The notes: generated by a model from the sequence alone, not told the origin. Positions 1-7,155 are shown, counted from the first letter of the stretch. The stretch is 10,172 nucleotides of DNA from an uncultured Clostridia bacterium (GCA_945871545.1 CAMBWJ010000036.1:1-10172), one strand, 5' to 3'. Numbers and translations: made by a program.

Positions 1-55
1 GAACATACATCACAATATGTTGTGGTGATAGCACCTCAGTAGGCACAACATAGCC
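1..55. repeat. Hairpin-rich repeat, left copy
   Basis: These 55 bases recur in the same orientation at 7535-7589 with a single difference (G at 43, A at 7577). The copy contains two mutually exclusive hairpins. CACAA (11-15) can pair with TTGTG (20-24). Alternatively TATGTTGTG (16-24) can pair perfectly with CACAACATA (44-52). The window starts exactly at the first base of the shared segment, so the element may extend further left. I see no credible coding sequence in it and do not recognise the family. Confidence 0.85.
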
Positions 56-83
56 TGCGTCGATCAGTCGCGCTTCCTCTCTT

Positions 84-112
84 TTTATACACCCATTTCA
101 CCAACAAATCAA
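84..112 (-). promoter_or_regulatory. Candidate leftward sigma-A promoter reading into the left repeat
   Basis: On the minus strand there is a -35 TTGATT (107-112), a 17-base spacer and a -10 TATAAA (84-89). Transcription would begin near base 77 and run left through the repeat at 55-1 and out of the window. The boxes are good but not perfect, and the downstream gene is not visible, so this is a sequence-only prediction. Confidence 0.4.
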
Positions 113-158
113 CATGGCGTGCGGAATTTGCCGTATTTTTTGCGCGCGATTCACCGCA

Positions 159-208
159 AAAGGAAGCGGCACAGCCGGCGGGGATCCACCTCCGCACCGC
201 TGTGCCGC
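159..208 (-). terminator. Probable terminator of the sugar-uptake operon
   Basis: A perfect 10-base-pair stem joins GCGGCACAGC (166-175) and GCTGTGCCGC (199-208). The GC-rich loop contains a second near-complementary pair (GCGGGG/CTCCGC). On the minus strand the stem is followed by TTCCTTTTGC, a modest T-tract. It lies about 34 bases beyond the stop of the last leftward operon gene, where a Rho-independent terminator is expected. The short T-run and large loop keep this from being certain. Confidence 0.6.
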
Positions 209-241
209 ACAGGGAAAACGATTGTATGGGCCGCGCCCCGG

Positions 242-1585
242 CTACTGCGCGAAGCACACGTCCGGGCGTCTGGCCGTGCGCGCAAGCAGGGTGTCAAACG
301 GCATGCCCGTATCCCACAGCGCCCCTGCGAACAGCGCGGCGGGCAGCCAGATGCAGCGCTCGAACAGGCCATCCTCCAGCAGTGCCAGGATCTGGCAGCC
401 GGGATCGCCCTCGTGCAGCCGGCGAACGGTCTGCACCAGGGCATCACCGTGAATCATCCACTCGCTCTGCACCAGGCGCATCACGCGGCCGGCCAGGGGG
501 AGGCGCGCCTCGATCACCCGGCTGTCGGCCTCGCCGATGCGCTCCGGGCCGGCGCGATGCACAAAGCTCGTCCAGTCCAGGCAGATCATGCCCTTGGTCA
601 CCACGCCCGTCAGGCTCTGCGGCCGCACCTGCAGCATCTGCTGCGTGAAGGCCTGCGTCCCGGAGGCGTCCGCCAGATTGTCGGGCATATAGGCATACGG
701 GAAGGCGCCGCAGTCCTCCCAGACGATGCGCACGCGCGGATCCACCTGCGCGATGTAGTCCATGTGGCCGCGCACCGACGTGGCGTGCAGGCCAAACTGA
801 AGCTCCAGCCCCGGCGCAATCGCCAGGATCCGCGCGCACACCCGGTTGACCCATCCAACCACGACCTTTGCAATCAGGCAGCCGTTGACGGTATCCTCCG
901 CCGTCTCCGTAAAGCTCTGGAAATAGATGCCGTCGCCGGGCAGCGCGCTGTACTCGCGGACAAACCGCTCCACAGCCTGCTCCTCCAGCGCCGCCAACGC
1001 AGCCGGATCGGAGATATCCACGCCGATCTGCGTATCCCAGCCCCAGGAATAGCCCCAGATGACGCGGATGCCCAGCTCGTGCGCGTAGGCGACGATATCG
1101 GCGGCATTGAGCGGGGCGAAATCGTTCCAGATCACCACCTCGTTCAGCTTGAGGTGCGCCATATTTTCCAGGTAGCCGCGGTAATCGTAGATCACATGGC
1201 CCCAGGTCCACAGCCCGCGGCGCAGGACATCCGGCCGGGAGCAGACCCTCCGCTCAGGAAAGCCCTGCGCGAAGGGATTGACGAAGTAATAGGGTTTCAT
1301 CCACACGTGCGCCTGCTCCAGCTCCGGGAGCCATACGTTGACAAAGTCGCTCACGCCGTAGAGCACCGCAGCCGGCGTGCCGCCGGTGATGCACACGCGC
1401 CGGTCAGCCGTCTCGATGCGGTAGCCCTGGTCGCCCGGAGCCGCATCCGCCGCAACCCGGCAGACGATCTCGCCGCCTGCCTCGCCCGTGTCATAGCGCG
1501 ACAGGCAGCCGTACAGCAGGCGCCTGGCCAGGTCAAGCGCCGCGCCGGTGGCCGGCTCCGTGCGCACGCGCCATCCGTTTTTCAT
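242..1585 (-). CDS. Glycoside-hydrolase-like protein of the GH20/GH67 fold type
   Basis: This 447-residue protein is the last gene of the leftward sugar operon. Residues about 40-90 resemble the small alpha/beta domain that precedes the barrel in GH20 and GH67 enzymes (GYRIETADRRVCITGG, then VLYGVSDF). Residues about 120-345 look like a TIM barrel with aromatic-rich strand ends: LRRGLWTWG, VVIWNDFAPLN, IRVIWGYSWGW, GIYFQSFTET and VRIVWED. Possible acid residues are E227 (FTET) and E290/D291 (VWED), but I cannot assign a catalytic pair. There is no signal peptide, so it would act in the cytoplasm on an imported oligosaccharide or glycoside. The ATG at 1585 lies 5 bases after the permease stop, with AAGGGGTG as ribosome site inside the end of the permease gene. 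An open frame continues upstream but only overlaps the permease out of frame. The exact family and substrate are not determined; a non-enzymatic relative is possible. Confidence 0.7.
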   Translation of the reverse strand: MKNGWRVRTEPATGAALDLARRLLYGCLSRYDTGEAGGEIVCRVAADAAPGDQGYRIETADRRVCITGGTPAAVLYGVSDFVNVWLPELEQAHVWMKPYYFVNPFAQGFPERRVCSRPDVLRRGLWTWGHVIYDYRGYLENMAHLKLNEVVIWNDFAPLNAADIVAYAHELGIRVIWGYSWGWDTQIGVDISDPAALAALEEQAVERFVREYSALPGDGIYFQSFTETAEDTVNGCLIAKVVVGWVNRVCARILAIAPGLELQFGLHATSVRGHMDYIAQVDPRVRIVWEDCGAFPYAYMPDNLADASGTQAFTQQMLQVRPQSLTGVVTKGMICLDWTSFVHRAGPERIGEADSRVIEARLPLAGRVMRLVQSEWMIHGDALVQTVRRLHEGDPGCQILALLEDGLFERCIWLPAALFAGALWDTGMPFDTLLARTARRPDVCFAQ

Positions 1586-1590
1586 ATTGC

Positions 1591-2436
1591 TCACCCCTTC
1601 AGGCCGGAGGACACCATGGCGTCGGTGACCTTTTCCTGGAAGACTAGGTAGACGATCATCACGGGGATCACGCTCAGCGTCGTCGCCGCGAGCTGCAGGT
1701 GCCATTCCGGCTGGCCGTACACGTCGTTGAAGTTGTTCAGCGACAGCGGAAGCGTGTATTTCTCGATGCTCGTGGTGAAGACCAGCGGCTCCAGATAGGT
1801 GTTCCACGAGGCCAGGAACGCGAGAATGCCCGCCGAGGACGCCACCGGCATCGAGATGGGCAGCATGATGTAGCGGAAGATGCCGAAGTGGCTCAGTCCG
1901 TCCAGCCGCCCGGCCTCCTCCAGCTCCGAGGGAATCGTGACGAAGAACTGGCGGAACATGAACGCGCTCAACGCGCCCTGCGAGCAGAAGATGGGAATGA
2001 ACATCAGCGGATACAGGCTGTCCGTCATGTTCCACGCCTTCATCTGATAGAACAGCGGGATGATGATGACCTCGATGGGCATCATCAGCGCCGTCAGCAG
2101 CAGGATGAACAGCAGCTCGCGGCCCGGAAAGCGAATGCGCGAGAACGCATAGCCCGACAGCGCGGAGATCAGCACATTGCCCAGCGTGCCCACGCACGCC
2201 ACAAGAATGGTATTGAGATAGTGCCGTGCAAAGGGCTGCTTGCGGAAGATCTCGATGTAGTTCTGCCACTGCCAGCCCTGCGGAAGCAGCCTGGGCTGGC
2301 CGAAGACCTGGGCATTGGTGTTCAGCGAATTGACCAGCATCCACCAGAAGGGATAGACAAAGGCCAGCGTGACCAGCGTCAGCAGCAGGATCCGCGGAAT
2401 CCACCGAACGGCGCGCCGGATCGTGTTACTCCTCAT
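1591..2436 (-). CDS. Carbohydrate ABC transporter permease, MalG/UgpE type
   Basis: This 281-residue inner-membrane permease is one half of the channel of a CUT1-type sugar importer. It has a first membrane helix at about residues 14-35 (LLLTLVTLAFVYPFWWM), several further hydrophobic segments, and the EAA loop that contacts the ATPase at about 171-197 (ELEEAGRLDGLSHFG, then LPISMP). The length is usual for the family. I chose the ATG at 2436 over one eight codons earlier because AAGGTG sits 7 bases before it. It overlaps the end of the preceding permease by 11 bases, so the two are probably translationally coupled. No ATPase is encoded nearby, so a shared MsmK/MsiK-type ATPase from elsewhere is probably used, as is common for such operons in Firmicutes. 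Confidence 0.93.
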   Translation of the reverse strand: MRSNTIRRAVRWIPRILLLTLVTLAFVYPFWWMLVNSLNTNAQVFGQPRLLPQGWQWQNYIEIFRKQPFARHYLNTILVACVGTLGNVLISALSGYAFSRIRFPGRELLFILLLTALMMPIEVIIIPLFYQMKAWNMTDSLYPLMFIPIFCSQGALSAFMFRQFFVTIPSELEEAGRLDGLSHFGIFRYIMLPISMPVASSAGILAFLASWNTYLEPLVFTTSIEKYTLPLSLNNFNDVYGQPEWHLQLAATTLSVIPVMIVYLVFQEKVTDAMVSSGLKG

Positions 2437-3331
2437 AATGGGACACCTTCTTTCGCGCAAGCCACTGCAGCAGCGTCATCAGCAGCATGATCAGGAACAG
2501 GATCACCGCGATGGCGGAGGCATAGCCGCTCTTGAACGCCTTGAAGCCCTGGTAATAGACGTAGTAGACCAGCACCATGGTGCTGCCCTCCGGGCCGCCG
2601 TCCGTCATCAGCTTGATCGTATCGAACACGCGCATCGAGCCGATCATCGTGACGATGGAGGCCATCAGCACGGTCGGCATCAGCAGCGGCAGCTTGATCT
2701 TGCGAAAGAGCGTCATGCCGCTGGCGCCGTCGATTCGCGCCGCCTCCACGATGCCGCTGTCCAGATTCATGACTGCGCCATAGAAGACCAGCACGTTCGT
2801 GCCCAGGTTCTTGAGCACGCGGGTGACGATGACGGCGCCCATGGCCCAGCCCTTCTGCTGGAGCCAGTTCGGCCCCTGGATGCCCAGCTGCGCCAGGAAC
2901 CAGTTGATCGGCCCGGCCGTGCCGCCCTGCAGCAGATACTTCCACACGATGGACCACGCCACGCCGGAGGTGACCACCGGCAGGAAGATCACCGTGCGGA
3001 TATAGCGCGTGCCGAACTGCCCGTCGCCCAGGTACAGCGCCATCGCCATGGCCAGTATCAGGTTGAGCGGCACCAGGAAGAAGGAGAAGATCAGCGTATT
3101 CTTCAGCGTGAGATGGAACAGCGGATCGGAAAACAGCTTCCTATAATTGTCCAGCCCGCAGAACGCGTTCGTGCCGAACAGGATATTCTTGTTCTGAAAG
3201 GAGTAAATGAACACATTGATGAGCGGAATCAGCACAAACAGCACGAAGCCCAGCATCTGCGGCAGGATAAATGCATAGCCTGTCGCGCTCTCCGCCAGCC
3301 TCCTGCGATGCGCAAGATTGCTTCTATTCAT
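2426..3331 (-). CDS. Carbohydrate ABC transporter permease, MalF/UgpA type
   Basis: This 301-residue membrane protein is the partner permease of the importer. After a basic N-terminus (NLAHRRRLAES) the first helix spans about residues 18-43, with more membrane segments at about 78-100, 112-132, 162-185, 217-240 and 268-292. The EAA motif is at about 196-218 (EAARIDGASGMTLFRKIKLP). The segment NYRKLFSDP before helix 2 is typical of the UgpA/MalF group. GAAGGTG lies 6 bases before the ATG at 3331. That ribosome site immediately follows the T-run of the hairpin at 3344-3376, so its translation may respond to how that hairpin folds. The gene overlaps the next permease by 11 bases. Confidence 0.94.
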   Translation of the reverse strand: MNRSNLAHRRRLAESATGYAFILPQMLGFVLFVLIPLINVFIYSFQNKNILFGTNAFCGLDNYRKLFSDPLFHLTLKNTLIFSFFLVPLNLILAMAMALYLGDGQFGTRYIRTVIFLPVVTSGVAWSIVWKYLLQGGTAGPINWFLAQLGIQGPNWLQQKGWAMGAVIVTRVLKNLGTNVLVFYGAVMNLDSGIVEAARIDGASGMTLFRKIKLPLLMPTVLMASIVTMIGSMRVFDTIKLMTDGGPEGSTMVLVYYVYYQGFKAFKSGYASAIAVILFLIMLLMTLLQWLARKKVSHYEE

Positions 3332-3343
3332 AGCTTCACCTTC

Positions 3344-3376
3344 AAAAAAAGCTCCGGCGGCGATAGGCCGCCGGAG
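3344..3376 (-). terminator. Intra-operon terminator/attenuator hairpin
   Basis: On the minus strand a perfect 10-base-pair GC-rich stem (CTCCGGCGGC at 3352-3361 with GCCGCCGGAG at 3367-3376, five-base loop) is followed, after GC, by seven T residues (3350-3344). It sits between the binding-protein stop and the first permease start. Such hairpins are known in sugar ABC operons, where partial termination gives more binding protein than permease. The permease ribosome site follows almost directly. Confidence 0.85.
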
Positions 3377-3412
3377 TGCTTGGTTTCAGGGAAATGCACC
3401 CTGCTCAGAGGC

Positions 3413-4651
3413 TTACTGGAGGTTGTTGCGGTAGACCGTCGCAATCTGGCCGAGGATGGACGCGACGTCCGCATCCGCATTCCACAGCTTGTCAAAGAGG
3501 ATCTCGGTCTCGATGTTGATCGTCGGGGAATTGATGTTGTTGGACATGGCGCGGCTGTTGAGCACGGAGCCGGCCACGATCTCCTTCATCTGATCCGCCG
3601 TCAGATACGCGTTGGAGGAGAGGAACTCCTCGCTCTCCAGCACGCTCTTGCGGCACGGCGGCCAGTACTTGGCCACGCGGGCAGCGCAGGTCGCGCTGGT
3701 CATGTAGCCCACCAGCTCAGCGGCGAGCCCGGCGTTCTTGCTGTTGGGGTTGGCCGCCATAGCCGCCTGGCCCAAGAACGACACGCCGCCCGGCAGCTTG
3801 GTCACGCCCCACTTCCAGGTGACGTCCTTGAGGTTGCCCAGCTGGCTGATCTGGTTGAAGGTGCAGGCCGCGGCGCCGGTGAAGAAGTTGCTCTCGTCTC
3901 CCGGAGGCACTACAGAGCCATCCTCATAGACCATGTCGTGGAACATCTGAACCGCCGCGATGGACTCGGGCGTATCGATCTTCACCTCGAGATCATCCGT
4001 CCAGAAGTCGCCGCCGAAGCCGCGCACAAAGGGCGTCAGGTTCATCACGGTGCGGTCGGCAAAGCCGGCGTTGTTCACGGTCATGTAGCCGTAGACGCCC
4101 GTCTTTTCCTTGATGGTCTTCATGCACTCGCGGAAGGTCTCCCAGGTCCAGGTGCCCTCGGCGAGATACTCGTTGGGATCCTTAAGGCCGGCCTGCTCAA
4201 ACAGATCGGCGTTGTAGATCATGATGAACGGGCTGGTGGAGAACGGCACCGCATAGGTGCTGCCGCCATCGCGCCACAGGCTCATCGCGCCGTCGTCCAG
4301 ATCGGCGGGGTCATAGGAGACAAGCGCGTCGTCGAGCTTGGCGCACAGGCCAGCCGCGATATACGCCTTGATATCGGCTTCCATGATCCAGAAGGCATCG
4401 GGCGCAGCGTTGCTCTGCAGGTCCATCAGCAGCAGGCTGCTGTACTCCGCGCCGGAGAGGGATTCGAAGGTGCAGTTGATCTTGATGCCCTTCTCGGCGG
4501 CAAACTCATCCACAAACGAACCCAGCAGGGCCAGCTGATCCGCATTGCTCGTCCACGTGGCGATCTTGATGTCCACGGTATCCTCGCACAGACCGGGGAC
4601 GACCAGTGCCATCAGCATCACGCTCATCAGGACTGCCAACAGTTTCTTCAT
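3413..4651 (-). CDS. Extracellular sugar-binding protein of an ABC importer
   Basis: This 412-residue protein belongs to the family 1 solute-binding proteins that deliver oligosaccharides to CUT1 importers. It begins with a secretion signal (MKKLLAVLMSVMLMALVVPG), then a mature domain starting DIKIATWTSNADQ. Typical elements include the stretch APDAFWIMEADIKAYIAAGL at about 82-101, YAVPFSTSPFIMIYNADLFEQAGL (read as two halves) at about 133-156, and TWTWETFRECMKTI at about 167-180. C23 lies near the expected processing site, but the preceding VPGL does not fit a lipobox well, so lipid anchoring is uncertain. The ATG at 4651 is preceded by AGGAGTGAAAGG. It is the first gene of the operon, driven by the promoter at 4713-4741. 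The substrate cannot be read from the sequence. Confidence 0.94.
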   Translation of the reverse strand: MKKLLAVLMSVMLMALVVPGLCEDTVDIKIATWTSNADQLALLGSFVDEFAAEKGIKINCTFESLSGAEYSSLLLMDLQSNAAPDAFWIMEADIKAYIAAGLCAKLDDALVSYDPADLDDGAMSLWRDGGSTYAVPFSTSPFIMIYNADLFEQAGLKDPNEYLAEGTWTWETFRECMKTIKEKTGVYGYMTVNNAGFADRTVMNLTPFVRGFGGDFWTDDLEVKIDTPESIAAVQMFHDMVYEDGSVVPPGDESNFFTGAAACTFNQISQLGNLKDVTWKWGVTKLPGGVSFLGQAAMAANPNSKNAGLAAELVGYMTSATCAARVAKYWPPCRKSVLESEEFLSSNAYLTADQMKEIVAGSVLNSRAMSNNINSPTINIETEILFDKLWNADADVASILGQIATVYRNNLQ

Positions 4652-4682
4652 AGTAACCTTTCACTCCTTTCAGGATTGACCA

Positions 4683-4700
4683 AAGAACGCAGACGTTCTT
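4683..4700. promoter_or_regulatory. 18-base palindrome in the operon leader, candidate operator
   Basis: AAGAACG and CGTTCTT form a perfect 7-base inverted repeat around CAGA. It begins about 6 bases after the predicted transcription start of the sugar operon, a usual place for a repressor operator. It could equally act as an RNA hairpin at the 5' end of the message. It lacks the central CG typical of LacI-family operators, so I name no regulator. Confidence 0.5.
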
Positions 4701-4712
4701 CCTTCAGTCCGT

Positions 4713-4741
4713 ATTATAATCACTTCGGTTTTCAATGTCAA
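4713..4741 (-). promoter_or_regulatory. Consensus sigma-A promoter of the sugar operon
   Basis: The minus strand carries a perfect -35 TTGACA (4736-4741), a 17-base spacer and a perfect -10 TATAAT (4713-4718). The predicted start is near 4706, giving a leader of about 55 bases before the binding-protein ATG. A full match to consensus suggests strong intrinsic activity held down by a repressor or attenuation. Confidence 0.9.
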
Positions 4742-4852
4742 TAATTGCGAATAATTCCATCGATTATCTGTTGAACCCTTACACATTCCGCCCGCATCCG
4801 ATTTCCCTCCCGCAGAAAAACCGCGATTGGATGCGCCGCGCACCCCGTTTTC

Positions 4853-4861
4853 TGCTATAAT
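4853..4861 (+). promoter_or_regulatory. Candidate extended -10 promoter of the FAD oxidoreductase
   Basis: TGCTATAAT is an extended -10 element reading rightwards, about 60 bases before the flavoprotein start. No good -35 lies at the usual distance; TTGGAT at 4827-4832 is 23 bases away. It would be divergent from the sugar-operon promoter. Confidence 0.4.
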
Positions 4862-4921
4862 GGAGGCGGCAATGCACATCCCGCATGCCATTGGCGGAAT
4901 CAGCCTTAAAGGAGGATGCAC

Positions 4922-6265
4922 ATGGCACAATTGACGATACACTACGAGCATCAGGCGGACAGCCCTGATGTGATTGTCCTGGGCGGCGGGACAGCCGGCG
5001 TGATTGCCGCATGCGCCGCCGCGCGCGAGGGAAAGCGCGTGCTGCTGCTGGAGCGGGAATACGCCCTGGGCGGCACGGCGACCCTCTCCCTGACCACCCC
5101 GCGGATGACCAACCACATGCCGCAGATCGTGTCTTGCTCCTCACTGGCCGGCTTGCTGCAGGCGGAGATGGAGCGGGACGGCTTCGGCGGCGATACCTAC
5201 TTCGCCGATCCGCAGATGACCAAGCTCTATCTGGAGCGGCTGTGCGCCCGCTTTGGCGTCGAGATCCTGTACGGCGCAGATCTCGTCTCCGCCGCCATGG
5301 ACGGCCAGCGCATCGCGGAGGTGATTGTCAGCACGTCCGAGGGCATGCTGGGCTTCCATGCGCCGGTCTTCATCGACTGCACGGGCAACGCGCAGCTGGC
5401 GCTGCTGTCCGGCTGCGAGACGGCATGCGGCTATGAAGGGGAGAATCAGCCCATGTCCCTGCGCTTCAGCGTGGGCGGTGTCGATATCCCCCGCGTCTAC
5501 GGGACGCTGAATGAATGGGGCTACCGCTTCGGCGGCGATCACTTCCCGATGGAGTTCTACTCCCTGTGGCGGGAGGAGGCCTTCAATCCCTTCACCAAGC
5601 TGCTGCGAAAGGGCGTGGAGGCAGGCGCCCTCACCCAGCAGGACGGCAGCTACATCCAGGCCTATCACCATCCAAGCATGGGCAGGGATACCCTCTGGTT
5701 CAACTGCCCGGAGGCAGGGCACATCCTGAACGCCGTGTCCGCGCGCTCCATCACCCGCATGGTCCTCTATTCCCGCGAATCCGCGCAGCGCATCTTCAGC
5801 TTCCTCAAGGCGAGTTTCCCCGGCTTTGAAAACAGCTACATCCAGTCCTTTGCGGACATCCCCGGCATCCGGGAGTCTCGGCGGCTAGTGGGCGAATACG
5901 TCGTCTCCGAGGAGGATGTCCGCGCCCGCAGGCGCTTTGACGACGCCATCGCGCAGACCGCCTACCCCATCGACATCCACAACGAAAAGAACCTGGTGCT
6001 GATCCACATGGAGCCGGGCGAATACTACGAGATCCCCTACCGCTGCATGCTGCCCCGGTCTGTGAGCAACCTGCTGGTGGCCGGGCGGTGTGTCTCCTCC
6101 ACCTTTGCGGCGCAGTCCAGCATGCGCATCCAGCTGACCTGCATGGCGCTGGGCGAAGCGGCCGGCATCGCCGCGGCCATGTCCGGCGATGTGCACGCAG
6201 TCGACGGCGCGCAGGTTCGCAAACGCATGATGGCGCACGGCGCCACCTTCGCCGTAACCGCTTAA
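4922..6265 (+). CDS. FAD-dependent oxidoreductase (FAD_oxidored family)
   Basis: This 447-residue cytoplasmic flavoprotein has an N-terminal Rossmann motif, VIVLGGGTAGVIAACAAAREG (given here by its core GGGTAG at 21-26), with the ribose-binding acid at E44 and the ALGGTATL loop following. Further family hallmarks are IPGIRESRRLVGEYVVSEED in the middle, and near the C-terminus NLLVAGRC (383-390) and SMRIQLTCMALGEAAGIAAA (about 400-419). These fit the PF12831 group, whose members are mostly uncharacterised dehydrogenases often near sugar-use genes. I chose the ATG at 4922 because AAAGGAGG ends 6 bases before it; an ATG at 4916 would touch the ribosome site. The divergent position next to the sugar operon suggests co-regulated sugar or glycoside oxidation, which is inference. 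Confidence 0.9.
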   Translation: MAQLTIHYEHQADSPDVIVLGGGTAGVIAACAAAREGKRVLLLEREYALGGTATLSLTTPRMTNHMPQIVSCSSLAGLLQAEMERDGFGGDTYFADPQMTKLYLERLCARFGVEILYGADLVSAAMDGQRIAEVIVSTSEGMLGFHAPVFIDCTGNAQLALLSGCETACGYEGENQPMSLRFSVGGVDIPRVYGTLNEWGYRFGGDHFPMEFYSLWREEAFNPFTKLLRKGVEAGALTQQDGSYIQAYHHPSMGRDTLWFNCPEAGHILNAVSARSITRMVLYSRESAQRIFSFLKASFPGFENSYIQSFADIPGIRESRRLVGEYVVSEEDVRARRRFDDAIAQTAYPIDIHNEKNLVLIHMEPGEYYEIPYRCMLPRSVSNLLVAGRCVSSTFAAQSSMRIQLTCMALGEAAGIAAAMSGDVHAVDGAQVRKRMMAHGATFAVTA

Positions 6266-6283
6266 TAATCCCCCGGTACAGAA

Positions 6284-6326
6284 AAGTTGTGGTTCCCAGC
6301 ACTCACACTGCCGAGAACCACGACTT
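6284..6326 (+). terminator. Hairpin after the FAD oxidoreductase, possible terminator
   Basis: AAGTTGTGGTTC (6284-6295) pairs with GAACCACGACTT (6315-6326) over 12 positions with one G-U pair, enclosing a 19-base loop. It lies 18 bases after the flavoprotein stop. The tail CATTTCTTC is only moderately T-rich, so it may terminate weakly or mark the edge of inserted DNA. Confidence 0.5.
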
Positions 6327-6499
6327 CATTTCTTCTGACCAGGGGAGCAGATCATCAATTTCATAATCCTTGCTCTGTTCTGCGCGTTCGGGCAGTACAG
6401 GTTATGCGTCCCGCAGAAGAATCCACCGCTTGCATCCGGATTTCTGCTGTTCTGGTGGAAATACATCTTTCCACCGCAGTCAGCGCAGTAAACTGGAAG
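6326..6499 (-). pseudogene. Relic of a large serine recombinase, zinc-ribbon segment
   Basis: Read on the minus strand, this 57-codon frame gives LPVYCADCGGKMYFHQNSRN followed by SGGFFCGTHNLYCPN and then a stop. The CADCG...KMYFH...FFCG pattern matches the recombinase zinc beta-ribbon domain of large serine recombinases (TnpX/TndX-like), where two CxxC-type pairs bind zinc. There is no catalytic serine domain and no start; a stop codon lies just upstream. It is therefore a fragment left from a mobile element, lying directly downstream of the CatA-like gene on the same strand. Family assignment rests on a short motif. Confidence 0.65.
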
Positions 6500-6503
6500 T
6501 TAC

Positions 6504-7127
6504 CTATCCCAATTCATTTATTTCATTCTGCAGATTTGCAAGGAATCTGCCTGCGTGAGCGCCATCCATCTGTGTATGATGAAACTGGAAGGAGATTGGC
6601 AAATAATACCTGAAAAACTTCTTTCTATATCTGCCCCAGATGATAAACGGATTGTTGAAAATTCCACTGTTCATGCCGACAGCACCATCTATTTCAGTAT
6701 CAACAATTGCTGATGTGCCGATTACCATACTGTCAGCGGACAGATCCCAATCTTGACAGCTATTGGCAACCTGAGCAGTATATTTTAAGTAGTCTTGGTT
6801 GAAAGTATTCATATCATTCGAATACAGAATATCACATGAACTTACTTCTCCGTTTCTATTCTTGACAATTGTGTTCACCGCAATCGTTTCATATTGTATC
6901 AGCTTATCACCAACAGGAAGAAGATAAAATTCCTTCACATCCACAGCAGCTTTTCCAATACAATAATCAAGCAGCATATTGAATTTCAAATGCTTCTTTT
7001 TACTGATTCTGATTAGGTTTGTTACATCTATCGTTTTAAAGAAAGTCACCATTGGGTTCGGCGCCTGCATCCAAAGCTCAAACGCCATGGCTCTAGATGT
7101 ATCTTTCGGGTTTATTTCTCTTGCCAT
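6504..7127 (-). CDS. CatA-like O-acetyltransferase (chloramphenicol acetyltransferase fold)
   Basis: This 207-residue protein carries the hallmark HHTQMDG at 183-189 (HHxxxDG), in which H184 is the general base and D188 is structural in class A chloramphenicol acetyltransferases. The following AHAGRFLANLQ also fits the family, and the length is close to the usual 210-220. The N-terminus (SRAMAFELWMQAPNPMVTFF) differs from classical CatA proteins, so it may belong to the wider CatA-like group and resistance cannot be assumed. The ATG at 7127 is chosen over a GTG four codons earlier because GGAGG lies 5 bases upstream of it. The gene is much more AT-rich than the operon to its left and lies beside a recombinase relic, suggesting acquisition by transfer. 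It is the only intact gene in this AT-rich patch. Confidence 0.85.
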   Translation of the reverse strand: MAREINPKDTSRAMAFELWMQAPNPMVTFFKTIDVTNLIRISKKKHLKFNMLLDYCIGKAAVDVKEFYLLPVGDKLIQYETIAVNTIVKNRNGEVSSCDILYSNDMNTFNQDYLKYTAQVANSCQDWDLSADSMVIGTSAIVDTEIDGAVGMNSGIFNNPFIIWGRYRKKFFRYYLPISFQFHHTQMDGAHAGRFLANLQNEINELG

Positions 7128-7155
7128 GATTCCCTCCACAAATTTCCGATTTGTC

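Noticed and set aside
119..1651. 510-codon open frame on the plus strand
   Set aside because: It lies opposite the glycoside-hydrolase-like gene and has low-complexity His/Arg/Ala-rich content, so it is a shadow frame.
242..2404. A single 720-residue protein including the glycoside-hydrolase-like sequence
   Set aside because: The part before 1585 only overlaps the permease gene out of frame. The permease frame is clearly the real one, and a ribosome site precedes the ATG at 1585.
2369..4744. Very long open frame (791 codons) on the plus strand
   Set aside because: It is antisense to the binding-protein and permease genes, is dominated by His, Arg, Gln and Ala, and has no recognisable domain. 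It arises from the GC-rich codon use of the real genes.
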